A stretch of DNA of 64,000 nt, from positions 1 to 64,000 of the forward strand of contig NZ_JAXHDD010000004.1 in the NCBI RefSeq assembly GCF_037072025.1, given 5' to 3'. Within the stretch, counting starts at the first letter, position 1, and each line of letters begins with the position of its first letter. Source of the stretch: Pseudogracilibacillus sp037072025. GTDB taxonomy: Bacteria > Bacillota > Bacilli > Bacillales > Amphibacillaceae. Below the pieces are notes generated by a model. It saw only the letters and a list, made by a program, of their open reading frames with translations. It ran no database searches and had not been told where the DNA came from. Below are positions 43,595 to 51,405 of the stretch, one piece after another. The translations under genes were made by a program, and so were the position numbers.

Positions 43595-43975
43595 TTATTT
43601 ATCCTTATCTGGTGGGGTTTTTACGGACTTATCATTAATTGGTGCAGCCTTTCCTTTTAACACCAAATCATCTGCCTTTATGAACCAATCGACATCTGCA
43701 CCACGAAAAGTGGCGTTTGCAACGGTATCAGCTACAGGATTGACCATTTCGACCTGTGCGTTATAATCAAATTCTTTTAATGGAATAGAAGCTGGGATAC
43801 TTACTTGAATCATACGCCCTTGTTCTCTGGATTTTAAATCATAGGTACGTTCTTTTACTTCAGTTGATACCGTCCCATCCTCATTTTGAAGAAAGACTTC
43901 CCTTCGTAATGCCGAAAACTTCAATATTCCAAAAGTCTTTTCCTTATCAATAATTATGCCTTGTGCTAATCGCAT
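43595..43975 (-). CDS. orf22: DUF961 protein (Tn916 Orf22)
   Basis: About 126 residues from MRLAQGIIIDKEKTFGILKF; AAGGAGG lies correctly before this ATG, so the longer frame to 44077 is rejected. The segment REVFLQNEDGTVSTEVKERT is typical of DUF961. A charged Pro/Lys tail (VKTPPDKDK) ends the protein. The role is unknown; it is conserved at the front of the Tn916 transfer operon with orf23. Confidence 0.88.
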   Translation of the reverse strand: MRLAQGIIIDKEKTFGILKFSALRREVFLQNEDGTVSTEVKERTYDLKSREQGRMIQVSIPASIPLKEFDYNAQVEMVNPVADTVANATFRGADVDWFIKADDLVLKGKAAPINDKSVKTPPDKDK

Positions 43976-43988
43976 GTGTGAATCCTCC

Positions 43989-44303
43989 TTATGCCTTGAC
44001 GATATCGTCAGCATGTAATTTATAGTTTGTAAAACCTCGATCCCCAATTTTATAACCTTCTGCGGTAATACGTGCATTGACTAATTTTACGCTGTCCTCA
44101 TGTTCAAAGAATTTTTCCCCAGCTTCATTGGGAAGGATGACTTCAATATCATCTGCCCGTTGAACATCTGAATAGAGATTATAACTACGAGATAGAGTGG
44201 TCATTCGTCCATTAATCCGTCGCTGTTCGACGTTTCCTTCTCCTGCATATTCTAAGTTACCAAATGTTTTTTCCATGTTCGGGATTACATATTTTAGTTC
44301 CAT
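43989..44303 (-). CDS. orf23: DUF961 protein (Tn916 Orf23)
   Basis: 104 residues from MELKYVIPNMEKTFGNLEYA, preceded by AGAGGT. The upstream extension to 44459 is not family-like. It shares MEKTFG..., RRINGRMTTLSRSYNLYSDV and the C-terminal KLHADDIVKA with other DUF961 members, and is a paralogue of orf22, which follows after 13 bases. Confidence 0.88.
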   Translation of the reverse strand: MELKYVIPNMEKTFGNLEYAGEGNVEQRRINGRMTTLSRSYNLYSDVQRADDIEVILPNEAGEKFFEHEDSVKLVNARITAEGYKIGDRGFTNYKLHADDIVKA

Positions 44304-44410
44304 GATACAGACCTCTTTTCTTGTTTTAGTTTTTGATTCATAATTCAAAGTAAGACTTAAAGGGAGCGGGTGGGGAACGAGAGTTAAACATCTGCATGAT
44401 TCATCACTCC

Positions 44411-44614
44411 TTATGCGTCTTGAAAACGATAATCTACTCGTCCATAAATCACACACCAAAATACAACCATTGTTTCTCCTTGTTTATCACGTACCAGTTT
44501 TCCATGAAGAAAAAACGGATAATCTTCAATTTCTATCTCATTTAATACAAAATTGTCGTCAATCCATTCCATGACCTTATCTTCATATATTTCTTGCTCT
44601 TTTAAAGACATCAT
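44411..44614 (-). CDS. orf24: Tn916 Orf24-like small protein
   Basis: 67 residues from MMSLKEQEIYEDKVMEWIDD, with AAGGAG seven bases before the first ATG. Acidic N-terminal helix followed by a small beta domain (DYPFFLHGKLVRDKQGETMV, VIYGRVDYRFQDA). It is the first gene of the conjugation operon. The function is not established. Confidence 0.8.
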   Translation of the reverse strand: MMSLKEQEIYEDKVMEWIDDNFVLNEIEIEDYPFFLHGKLVRDKQGETMVVFWCVIYGRVDYRFQDA

Positions 44615-44669
44615 GGTCATTCTCCTTTTCATTTAGTTTGGTCAAAACAATTGTCTGTTTCTAAACAGT

Positions 44670-44709
44670 TCGCACAAAAAATAGACACCTCAATTTGAAG
44701 TGCCTATCT
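44670..44709 (-). terminator. Hairpin with T-run ahead of orf24 (possible attenuator)
   Basis: Minus-strand GGCACTTCAAATTGAGGTGTC forms a stem ending in TATTTTTT. It lies upstream of orf24 in the direction of transcription, so transcripts starting near the ICE end or reading in from the DUF3995 gene would stop here unless antiterminated. Confidence 0.5.
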
Positions 44710-44796
44710 ATTTCATATTTAATTTTCATAATGGAAGTATCTTTTATTGATCTTCACTTTTCTAGGATATATAGTCGTATCAAGACTCATCCAAAA

Positions 44797-44815
44797 GTAG
44801 TAAATTAGTGGTAAA
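44797..44815 (+). promoter_or_regulatory. Integrase arm-type binding sites (DR2-like), right end
   Basis: GTAGTAAA (44797-44804) and GTGGTAAA (44808-44815) are direct repeats 11 bp apart, mirroring the pair near the int end. Together they mark the transfer-proximal arm of the element. Confidence 0.6.
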
Positions 44816-44857
44816 ATGGATTACTTAATCCTTTAAACGGATTGATAAATCCAATGT

Positions 44858-45328
44858 TTATGCGGATAATCTGATTTCTACACTATTTTTAACAGAAAAA
44901 AAGTAAAAAATACCACCAATCATCCAAAACGGTTCCCAAAAAAGTAACCTCCACAATACTGCATATAATTCTAAATCAAAATCTAAAATATGAAACTGAC
45001 TTAATGTAATAGTGGTGAAATTAAGAAATCCATAAAAGAACAGGATAATACCCACTATTTTAGTCACATAAAAAAGTACGCTGCTTATTATTGGCTTCCT
45101 CCATTGAAGAAGTAGCAATGACAATAATAGCAAGCCAAACAATTTAATTATCCCTGTAAGCCATAAAATGATGACAAAAGATCTTGGAGGATTTAAAGCC
45201 ATCTCATAAATTGAGCCGCCAAGGGATCTCGCGCCAATGAGGCCACCCATTGCCCAGTAAAAGCTCATGGCTGCGAAGACAACAGTCCAAACCATACCGA
45301 ATGTGATCATCCAATAATTTTTCTTCAA
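44858..45328 (-). CDS. DUF3995 membrane protein, C-terminus rewritten by the ICE
   Basis: 156 residues, four spans. The N-terminal FGMVWTVVFAAMSFYWAMGG and ARSLGG motif identifies DUF3995; WEPFWMIGGIFYFFS closes the last span. The ICE end lies inside the gene: the last residues (NSVEIRLSA or similar) and the stop come from the element. On the left flank the pre-insertion frame would have ended soon after with KKI. The function of the family is unknown. The core is intact, so it may still work. The next 300 bases (45329-45643) hold no gene that I can see. Confidence 0.8.
   Translation of the reverse strand: MKKNYWMITFGMVWTVVFAAMSFYWAMGGLIGARSLGGSIYEMALNPPRSFVIILWLTGIIKLFGLLLLSLLLLQWRKPIISSVLFYVTKIVGIILFFYGFLNFTTITLSQFHILDFDLELYAVLWRLLFWEPFWMIGGIFYFFSVKNSVEIRLSA
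44865..44890 (-). repeat. ICE right terminal inverted repeat
   Basis: Read inward on the minus strand from 44890: AAAAATAGTGTAGAAATCAG then ATTATC. It matches the left terminal repeat with few differences. The bases AACAGA (44891-44896) followed by an A-run lie just outside and may be the coupling sequence. Confidence 0.7.
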
Positions 45329-45643
45329 AAAAATACTCCTCTGAATCTAATTTGTCATTTATTTTACTATTTTTCAACATGAAATAAATGTTATTAATCT
45401 TAATTCAAATGATAGACTATTAGAACAACTTCGTAAGAAAAAGTTCTTGTATCAATCAGCCTCTGTTTTATATCCATAATCAATGGACTACCTCTCTAAA
45501 CAGATAGCCTAAATTCATCTACAAGCCTTAAGTCGATAAAACCTAAATAAGAGCGCTCGACCTTCTAACCAGATGTCCTTACATGTCAGATTCTAGATCC
45601 AAGGCTGATAGATTTTGCTGCTTCTTCTCCAACCTTTTAAGAT

Positions 45644-46093
45644 TTATAGATTAAAATGAAACTGACGTGTTTTAAGAGATTCGCCACCCAATTTCTGATA
45701 AAATTGAACGGCATGGGCATCAGCTTCCTCCGCTTGGACAAATAGTTCCTTTATTCCTTTTTGCCTGCAATCCGCTAATAACTCAGAAAACAATCTGCTG
45801 CCAATCCCACTTCGCTGATAGATAGTTTGAACTGCTACATCATAAACATACATCACAGATCCAACCTTATCATACGACATGAGCTCATAAGCAGTTATTC
45901 CGCCAATTATTACTTCAGATTGACGAATAGCAACAACACATACAAAACTTGGATTGTTCAGCAATTGCCTAATATTCTCCTTATTTACGTCATTTTCAGT
46001 CTCAAATACATCATTGAATAATAAGACTAAATCATGAAAATCCTTCTCATTGCCGGACTGTAACTTTTTGTAGGCAACATAATTATTATTCAT
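45644..46093 (-). CDS. GNAT acetyltransferase, AAC(3)-I-like
   Basis: 149 residues. The acetyl-CoA loop is QRSGIGSRLFSELLADCRQK (Q/R-x-x-G-x-G), preceded by VMYVYDVAV and followed by LFVQAEEADAHAVQFYQKLG, the pattern of the AAC(3)-I aminoglycoside acetyltransferase branch of GNAT. Chromosomal relatives are common in Bacillaceae and their substrates are mostly untested, so resistance is only a possibility. It starts ATGAATAATAAT with AGGAG upstream. It stands alone outside the ICE. Confidence 0.75.
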   Translation of the reverse strand: MNNNYVAYKKLQSGNEKDFHDLVLLFNDVFETENDVNKENIRQLLNNPSFVCVVAIRQSEVIIGGITAYELMSYDKVGSVMYVYDVAVQTIYQRSGIGSRLFSELLADCRQKGIKELFVQAEEADAHAVQFYQKLGGESLKTRQFHFNL

Positions 46094-46204
46094 TTGTTTC
46101 TCCTCATCCCTTATTTTTAAATAGAGTTTTGAGAAATTGTACCGATTTTTATAGGGAAATAAAAAAAATATTAATTGATTATTGGAAATATTCTTTTCGT
46201 ACGT

Positions 46205-46903
46205 TCAAGATGCAGAACGTTTTCCGTCCATTTTATTTGTATAATAGGTAGTGAATCCAATAATAAGCGGAACAAATACAAGGATTGGGATAACCCATAC
46301 AACCAAACTTACCGATTCAATCTGAAGAAGTCTCGGTGCACCAAATACAGTAAATGCAGTAACGGTAGCAATACAGCACGTCATCATACCTATAATATGT
46401 TCTACTATCCAATGCGATCTTCTAGTCGGTGCTGACAACCAGTATTGTAGTTGAGCTCCTCCCAAAAACACACCTACAATAGGGAAAAATTTCAATAATG
46501 GAAAATCAATTTTCCAGCCATATATGCTAATGGCAATACCAGAGACAAGTAATAGTATCGGCAGCAATAGATCAATCACTTTTCTATGTGCTATTCTGCG
46601 CGTTTTATAACGAAGAACTCGTAATCCATACCATACAGCCCCACCACTTAAAATAGCAATAAAAATCAGAAACCAAGAAAATGGAACATCCTCTGCATCA
46701 AATGATGAATCCCACGCGAGACGATAAACTCCCATATATAATGCTGAAATGGACACAATGCTCATGGCAACCACATATACCCAGCCACTGCGACGATGAA
46801 TCTTACTTCCCTTTCTCGTAATGATTGGAATCCAAAATACAAATAATGCCAAGAAGCCCCCGATAATATGAGCCCACCGAGCAGCCATAACAATATATTC
46901 CAC
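46205..46903 (-). CDS. DUF2306-type membrane protein
   Basis: 232 residues with seven likely spans. Conserved features are ARWAHIIGGFLALFVFWIPI, KGSKIHRRSGWVYVVAMSIV (HRRxGW) and RRIAHRKVIDLLLP, all typical of DUF2306, which may relate to haem or cytochrome-like proteins through paired His residues. No substrate is known. GGGGTGG-like site precedes the ATG. The 330 bases upstream (46904-47237) hold no convincing gene. Confidence 0.7.
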   Translation of the reverse strand: MEYIVMAARWAHIIGGFLALFVFWIPIITRKGSKIHRRSGWVYVVAMSIVSISALYMGVYRLAWDSSFDAEDVPFSWFLIFIAILSGGAVWYGLRVLRYKTRRIAHRKVIDLLLPILLLVSGIAISIYGWKIDFPLLKFFPIVGVFLGGAQLQYWLSAPTRRSHWIVEHIIGMMTCCIATVTAFTVFGAPRLLQIESVSLVVWVIPILVFVPLIIGFTTYYTNKMDGKRSAS

Positions 46904-47237
46904 AAGTACCCACCCCCTTGCACAAAGTTTTTTTAAATCTAAAACTGTTCCAATAAGTGATAAGAAAAATTATAAAAAATAACATACCTCCATTTTGCCT
47001 CCATTTTGTAGATGTTCTTCATTTCTTTAATGAAATCTTATTCAGAACGAAGATGTAGTATCATTTTAAAAAATTCCCGCTCTCCACTGTGCTCGAGAAT
47101 TGCTTTATTTGTTTATTGTATCATAAAATAGGCACTGAAATACGTTAGGTTTATTATAACTTTTTCAACCAAAATTCAAAATAAAATTAAGAAAATCGTT
47201 CACTTTCTTTTGGGACATACAGAAGATTCCTTCCCAT

Positions 47238-47615
47238 TCAGGTCTTTACATTGGGGCGGCTTAGTACAAAACGACAAAGCGGCAAAATCTCTGCAATACC
47301 TTTTAGGAACACAGCAATGCAATGTTGCAGACCACTGTAAAAAGTAATAGTCGATAGTACTGTGCTAATCGACATTACAATTAGTCCAATTTGTATAACT
47401 GGTTTCCTTCCCTTTATAGCACTAATTTTTCCCCATACTAGAGCCATAACAGCTGTCATAATGGAGCCGGAAGAAATCAAAATTCCAGAATGAATTTCTT
47501 TTAATCCCAATTCCCGTATTAGTGACGGAGTGATTGGGGCAAGCAGCATTACCCCCAACATTGCAACAAAAACACTAATAAAAACTGTGATTTTAACTCT
47601 GTTCAATCCTTTCAA
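47238..47615 (-). pseudogene. MFS transporter, truncated after the first three to four spans
   Basis: MKGLNRVKITVFISVFVAML starts a typical 12-TM drug exporter (motif A: GKISAIKGRKPVIQIG near 62-77). After about residue 93 (LSTITFYSGLQH) the similarity to transporters stops, and the frame continues for only 30 unrelated residues. Full exporters have about 390 residues, so this is a dead fragment. Its promoter still carries the TetR-type inverted repeat at 47689-47732, indicating that it was once controlled by the next gene. Confidence 0.7.
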
Positions 47616-47688
47616 CTCCCTGCTAATTCATATGTTTTATCGTTATGACAAGCTGTTAAATAGCTTGTGTGGACGAGAACTTTAAATA

Positions 47689-47732
47689 ATGGTTGAGTGA
47701 ATGAATATAACTAAATTCATTCACTCAACCAT
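47689..47732. promoter_or_regulatory. TetR-type operator 1 (18-bp inverted repeat)
   Basis: ATGGTTGAGTGAATGAAT (47689-47706) faces its perfect complement (47715-47732) across 8 bases. The inner part TGAATGAAT...ATTCATTCA recurs in two other dyads around the tetR gene. It sits between tetR and the start of the truncated exporter. Confidence 0.6.
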
Positions 47733-47747
47733 AATAAAAACCACGCA

Positions 47748-48323
47748 TCACTTTTGATGGTTGGTTAATCCCTGTATAATAAATTCGATTAAATATTGCA
47801 TAAGTTGTGGAAAATGTTGAATGCCAATTTCATCCTTATGCGTGTCAATACAGGTTATAGAATCAAAAAAAGCTGGCAGAAGTTCTTCATCAATATCATC
47901 CCTTATTTTCCCTTGAGCTTTCCAGTCTTTAAGTAAGTCCAAATAAAAACTGCGAACAGAATCAATAGTCCGGTTGTTACCATCTTTATAATGTTGTTCG
48001 AGTTCCTTATAAAAATCTTGATTATGCCATTCTTTCAATATAGGATTTGCATGAATGGCCTCGTAATTTTCTATTAGTAATTGACTAATCAATGTCACAG
48101 GCTCTAGAGTCAAATCCAACGATTCAATAAGTTGGTTTTTCAGCTTCTCATTCTCCTGTGCATAAATTTCTATAAATAGTTGTTCTTTAGATTTATAGTA
48201 ATTATAAAATGTACCAACACCTATACCCGCCATTTCAGCTATTTCTTTAACATTCGTTTTTTTGAATCCTTTTGTACTGAACAAATCTTTACCACATATA
48301 AATATATTTGTTTTTATATCCAT
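47748..48323 (-). CDS. TetR-family transcriptional regulator
   Basis: 191 residues. N-terminal HTH: NIFICGKDLFSTKGFKKTNV then KEIAEMAGIGVGTFYNYYKS and KEQLFIEIYAQE, the classic TetR pattern. The C-terminal ligand domain is not recognisable. Three dyads sharing TGAATGAA...TTCATTCA lie in front of the exporter fragment, in its own promoter and in front of the broken membrane-protein gene, so it probably represses all three. Confidence 0.88.
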   Translation of the reverse strand: MDIKTNIFICGKDLFSTKGFKKTNVKEIAEMAGIGVGTFYNYYKSKEQLFIEIYAQENEKLKNQLIESLDLTLEPVTLISQLLIENYEAIHANPILKEWHNQDFYKELEQHYKDGNNRTIDSVRSFYLDLLKDWKAQGKIRDDIDEELLPAFFDSITCIDTHKDEIGIQHFPQLMQYLIEFIIQGLTNHQK

Positions 48324-48341
48324 AAATCCTCAACCTTTTAT

Positions 48342-48363
48342 AATGAATGTTTTTATATTCATT
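48342..48363. promoter_or_regulatory. TetR-type operator 2 (own promoter)
   Basis: AATGAAT-GTTTTTAT-ATTCATT, an imperfectly extended dyad 19 bases upstream of the tetR start. Its half-sites match the other two operators, which suggests autoregulation. Confidence 0.5.
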
Positions 48364-48431
48364 CATATTAAACCACACTATTTAACAAGCTGTCAACTTT
48401 ACCCCTCTTGTACTAATACCCAGTCCCCTGC

Positions 48432-48667
48432 TTACCACGGTTTAAAAATCATCGGAAAAAATATAAGTATGATTATCACATTTTTAACCCAATCATGGAG
48501 GGTCTTTTGTTTTAATAACTCCATGTACTGCTGTGGAATATCGTCTCCATTATTGTCTCTGTCATATGCAGCATCGTTTTCATTTTACGCTCTGTAGTTA
48601 AAGCACTGTATATGGCTAAAACGATAAATAAAACGATTGCCGTCACATACCAAAAAGTGATAAGCAA
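48432..48667 (-). pseudogene. Small two-span membrane protein, frameshifted
   Basis: The first frame reads LLITFWYVTAIVLFIVLAIY then SALTTERKMK; the second reads DAAYDRDNNGDDIPQQYMEL and LLKQKTLHDWVKNVIIILIF ending FKPW. Adding one A to the AAAA at about 48580-48590 joins them into one protein of about 78 residues with a span at each end. A stop would otherwise come at 48512. A clear start is not visible (TTG at 48667 is the best guess). The operator at 48733 suggests TetR control. The family is not recognised. Confidence 0.45.
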
Positions 48668-48732
48668 TGCTTTGTATTATCTCAATTCCCCCTATCTAAT
48701 GTTTATTTTTCAAACATTGTGCTCATCAGCGT

Positions 48733-48778
48733 CAAAACATGGTGTGAATGAAATAAAATTCATTCACACCATGTTTTG
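48733..48778. promoter_or_regulatory. TetR-type operator 3 (20-bp perfect inverted repeat)
   Basis: CAAAACATGGTGTGAATGAA (48733-48752) faces its exact complement (48759-48778) across 6 bases. The inner half-sites GTGAATGAA/TTCATTCAC match operators 1 and 2. It lacks a T-tract, so it is not a good terminator, and lies upstream of the small membrane-protein gene. Confidence 0.55.
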
Positions 48779-48874
48779 AAGTGACATACAATTACATTTA
48801 ATAAATATGGTTATCATGTAAAATTTGAGAAACAATCTCTGCTCCTATCCCCATTTGTTTGCCACTATTTATCT

Positions 48875-48907
48875 TGAAAAAGGAGTAAAATCACGTTTAC
48901 TCCTTTT
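48875..48907 (-). terminator. Terminator after prpB
   Basis: AAAAGGAGTAAA pairs with TTTACTCCTTTT across ATCACG; on the minus strand the stem ends in TTTTT. It lies 11 bases after the prpB stop and ends the methylcitrate operon. Confidence 0.75.
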
Positions 48908-48917
48908 CTCCATTTAT

Positions 48918-49829
48918 TTATAATTGTTTTTTCGTTAATACTGTTTTAGCAATTGTCTGATCAAGATTTTCAAAATCATCGTAGGAAATTGTTTCGTACA
49001 ATTCCTTTCTCGTTTGCATATCCAGAATAGCGTCTTTCTGTGTTCCTGCTGTTTTGATTAGATTAAATACCTGTTCATATGCTTTAGCGGCTACACGTAA
49101 AGAAGTAACAGGATAAATGACCATTGCATAACCCAAGCTTTCGAACTGCTTCGCTGTTAAGTAAGGGGTTTGACCGAACTCTGTCATATTAGCCAGTAAA
49201 GGAACATTCACATATTTAGAAAAGCGTTTGAATTCTTCATTTGATTCCAATGCCTCAGGGAAAATCGCATCTGCTCCTGCTTCTACGTACATTTGTGCTC
49301 GTTCAATTGCTCGTTCAATCCCTTCATTCGCTCGAGCATCGGTACGGGCAACGACGATTAAAGAAGAAGCAACTTCTTTAATCGTTTTTATTTTTTGAAC
49401 CATTTCCTTTATTGTAACAAGTTGTTTTCCATTCAAATGGCCACATTTCTTTGGCAATTGCTGATCTTCTATTTGAACAGCTGCCACCCTTGCTTCTAGC
49501 ATTTCCGTTGCAGTACGAGCTACATTTAATACACCACCAAATCCCGTATCAATATCGACAAGTACTGGTAAATCTGTTGCCCGAATTAATTCTCTTGCAC
49601 GCTCCGCTACTTCTGTGGATGTGAGGATACCTAGATCAGGCAACCCCATACTCGCCGTAAACGCCCCGCCTGATAAATAAAGCGACTTAAACCCTGCTTT
49701 TTTGGCAATCAGAGCTGCCATTGCGTCATGTGCACCAGGTATTTGTAAAATTTCTTTTTTAGAAATAAGTGTCTTAAACTGTTCTGCTAACTTTGTCTGT
49801 GGTGTTTGGTTATTCACAATCCATGCCAT
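48918..49829 (-). CDS. prpB: Methylisocitrate lyase
   Basis: 303 residues of the ICL/PEPM superfamily. PGAHDAMAALIAKKAGFKSL at the start, metal-site VDIDTGFGG near 91-99, catalytic loop KKCGH at 127-131 (Cys129) and VARTDARANEGIERAIERA. It cleaves 2-methylisocitrate to succinate and pyruvate, the last step of the methylcitrate cycle. It follows prpD after 48 bases. The AGGAGG ribosome binding site is strong and the length is normal. Confidence 0.93.
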   Translation of the reverse strand: MAWIVNNQTPQTKLAEQFKTLISKKEILQIPGAHDAMAALIAKKAGFKSLYLSGGAFTASMGLPDLGILTSTEVAERARELIRATDLPVLVDIDTGFGGVLNVARTATEMLEARVAAVQIEDQQLPKKCGHLNGKQLVTIKEMVQKIKTIKEVASSLIVVARTDARANEGIERAIERAQMYVEAGADAIFPEALESNEEFKRFSKYVNVPLLANMTEFGQTPYLTAKQFESLGYAMVIYPVTSLRVAAKAYEQVFNLIKTAGTQKDAILDMQTRKELYETISYDDFENLDQTIAKTVLTKKQL

Positions 49830-49877
49830 GATTTAGCCTCCTAGTTGCATAAAAGAACAAATTGTTCTGTAACTTAC

Positions 49878-51314
49878 TTATTTAACAAACAGATCCATAA
49901 ATTCGTTTACAGTCATTTGAGGAAGATCATCCATATTTAGACAAGCTTCTTCAATATTCTCTTTTTGTTTATTCGCAAACTGTGTTGCTATATTTTCCTT
50001 AAACTTATCGATGATTAGTGGAAATGCTTCTTCTCGTCGAAAACGATGTCCTAATGGATATTCAAACTCAATTTTCTCCGTCATTGTTCCATCTGTAAAA
50101 GTAACTTGAACAGCATTAGCAATAGAACGTTTTTCTGGATCTAAGTAGTCTTTCGTATATTGTTCATCTTCAACAATAGTCATTTTCTCACGTAGTGTAT
50201 CAATTAGCGGATCTTTTGCTGCTTCATCTTCATAATCTTCGGCAACAATATTTCCTTTCATCAAGGCTATCGCTGTAATATATTGCAGACTATGATCCCG
50301 ATCAGCCGGGTTATGCAATGGTCCGGTCTTATCGATAATTCTAATTGCAGATTCATGAGTGTTAATTATAATTTCTTTAATTTCATTCAGTTGATCTTTT
50401 ACTTCTGGATGTAGGACTACGCCCGCTTCTGCAGCTGTTTGAGCATGGAATTCAGCTGGAAAAGATACTTTAAACAATATATTCTTCATGACATACGAAT
50501 CTAGTGCACGTTGTAAAGTGATTGTTTCCCCCTTAAACATGACATCTTGAAATCCCCATCCTGGCGTTGTTAAAGCACTTGGATAACCCATTTCTCCTTT
50601 TATTGCCATTTGAGCTAAAAAGACGGCTCGGCTTGTAGCATCTCCTGCAGCCCATGACTTCCGTGATCCTGTATTGGGCGCATGACGATACGTTCGTAAA
50701 GATGCATTATCAACCCAAGCATTAGATAATGCATTATTGATTTCTTCCCGTCCACCACCTAACATTTTCGTGACAACTGCTGTCGATGCAATCTTAACGA
50801 AAAAGACATGATCAAGTCCGACACGATTTAAGCTGTTATCCAGAGCTAGAATCCCTTGAATTTCATGTGCTTTAATCATCATTTCTAATACTTCTTTAAC
50901 TAGTAACGGAGATTTACCATTTGCAATTCGAGTCCGACTCACATAATCTGCTACAGCTAAAATACCACCTAAGTTATCAGATGGATGTCCCCATTCTTTC
51001 GCTAACCATGTATCATTAAAGTCTAGCCATCTTACTAAAACCCCTATATCAAATGCACCTTTTACAGGATCAAGTACATTACTTGTCCCTGGTACTTTCA
51101 CTCCGTTTGGCACAACAGTTCCAGGCACATGAGGCCCGAGAAGTTTCGTACATTCTGGATAATTTAAAGCTAAAATTCCGCAGCCAATTGTATCTAATAA
51201 AACATATTTAGCTGTATTATAAGCTTCCTCACTTGTAATTTCTTTATTTAATACATAATTTGTTATTTCTTCAATAATTTCATCTGTCCCAGTTCGTTCA
51301 TTCATTTTTAACAA
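49878..51314 (-). CDS. prpD: 2-methylcitrate dehydratase
   Basis: 478 residues of the MmgE/PrpD family: YVLLDTIGCGILALNYPECT, VRWLDFNDTWLAKEWGHPSD, NTGSRKSWAAGDATSRAVFL and FPAEFHAQTAAEAGV. It dehydrates 2-methylcitrate to 2-methylaconitate. A TTG start (MLKMNERTG) with AAGGAAAG seven bases upstream is plausible; the ATG three codons later is the alternative. It is the middle gene of the prpC-prpD-prpB set, starting about 90 bases after the citrate synthase gene. Confidence 0.92.
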   Translation of the reverse strand: MLKMNERTGTDEIIEEITNYVLNKEITSEEAYNTAKYVLLDTIGCGILALNYPECTKLLGPHVPGTVVPNGVKVPGTSNVLDPVKGAFDIGVLVRWLDFNDTWLAKEWGHPSDNLGGILAVADYVSRTRIANGKSPLLVKEVLEMMIKAHEIQGILALDNSLNRVGLDHVFFVKIASTAVVTKMLGGGREEINNALSNAWVDNASLRTYRHAPNTGSRKSWAAGDATSRAVFLAQMAIKGEMGYPSALTTPGWGFQDVMFKGETITLQRALDSYVMKNILFKVSFPAEFHAQTAAEAGVVLHPEVKDQLNEIKEIIINTHESAIRIIDKTGPLHNPADRDHSLQYITAIALMKGNIVAEDYEDEAAKDPLIDTLREKMTIVEDEQYTKDYLDPEKRSIANAVQVTFTDGTMTEKIEFEYPLGHRFRREEAFPLIIDKFKENIATQFANKQKENIEEACLNMDDLPQMTVNEFMDLFVK

Positions 51315-51405
51315 ATAAAATCTTTCCTTTCTGTGATGTAGTTGTTATAATGACTAATGGAATTACCAATTATAAGGGGAGTAGTCATACAACCTGCCAG
51401 TTGCA

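Larger units (their letters stand above)
19024..44890. mobile_element. Tn916-family integrative and conjugative element, about 25.9 kb
   Basis: Complete Tn916-type gene order read right to left: orf24, orf23, orf22, orf21, oriT, orf20, orf19, ardA, orf17, orf16, orf15, orf14, orf13, cargo, orf9, orf7, orf8, xis, int. The ends carry imperfect inverted repeats (TAGTATAAATTTCTGATTATC at the left; TAGTGTAGAAATCAGATTATC on the opposite strand at the right) and paired integrase arm sites. The insertion shows a T-run, about six coupling bases and an A-run, the classic Tn916 target. The tet(M) slot is replaced by a 6.7-kb VanZ/ABC/two-component/DUF998 cargo, and orf16 holds a group II intron. Confidence 0.93.

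Noticed and set aside
48733..48778. Terminator of the prp operon
   Set aside because: No T-run follows the 20-bp stem, and a proper terminator lies at 48875-48907. The shared half-sites favour an operator.
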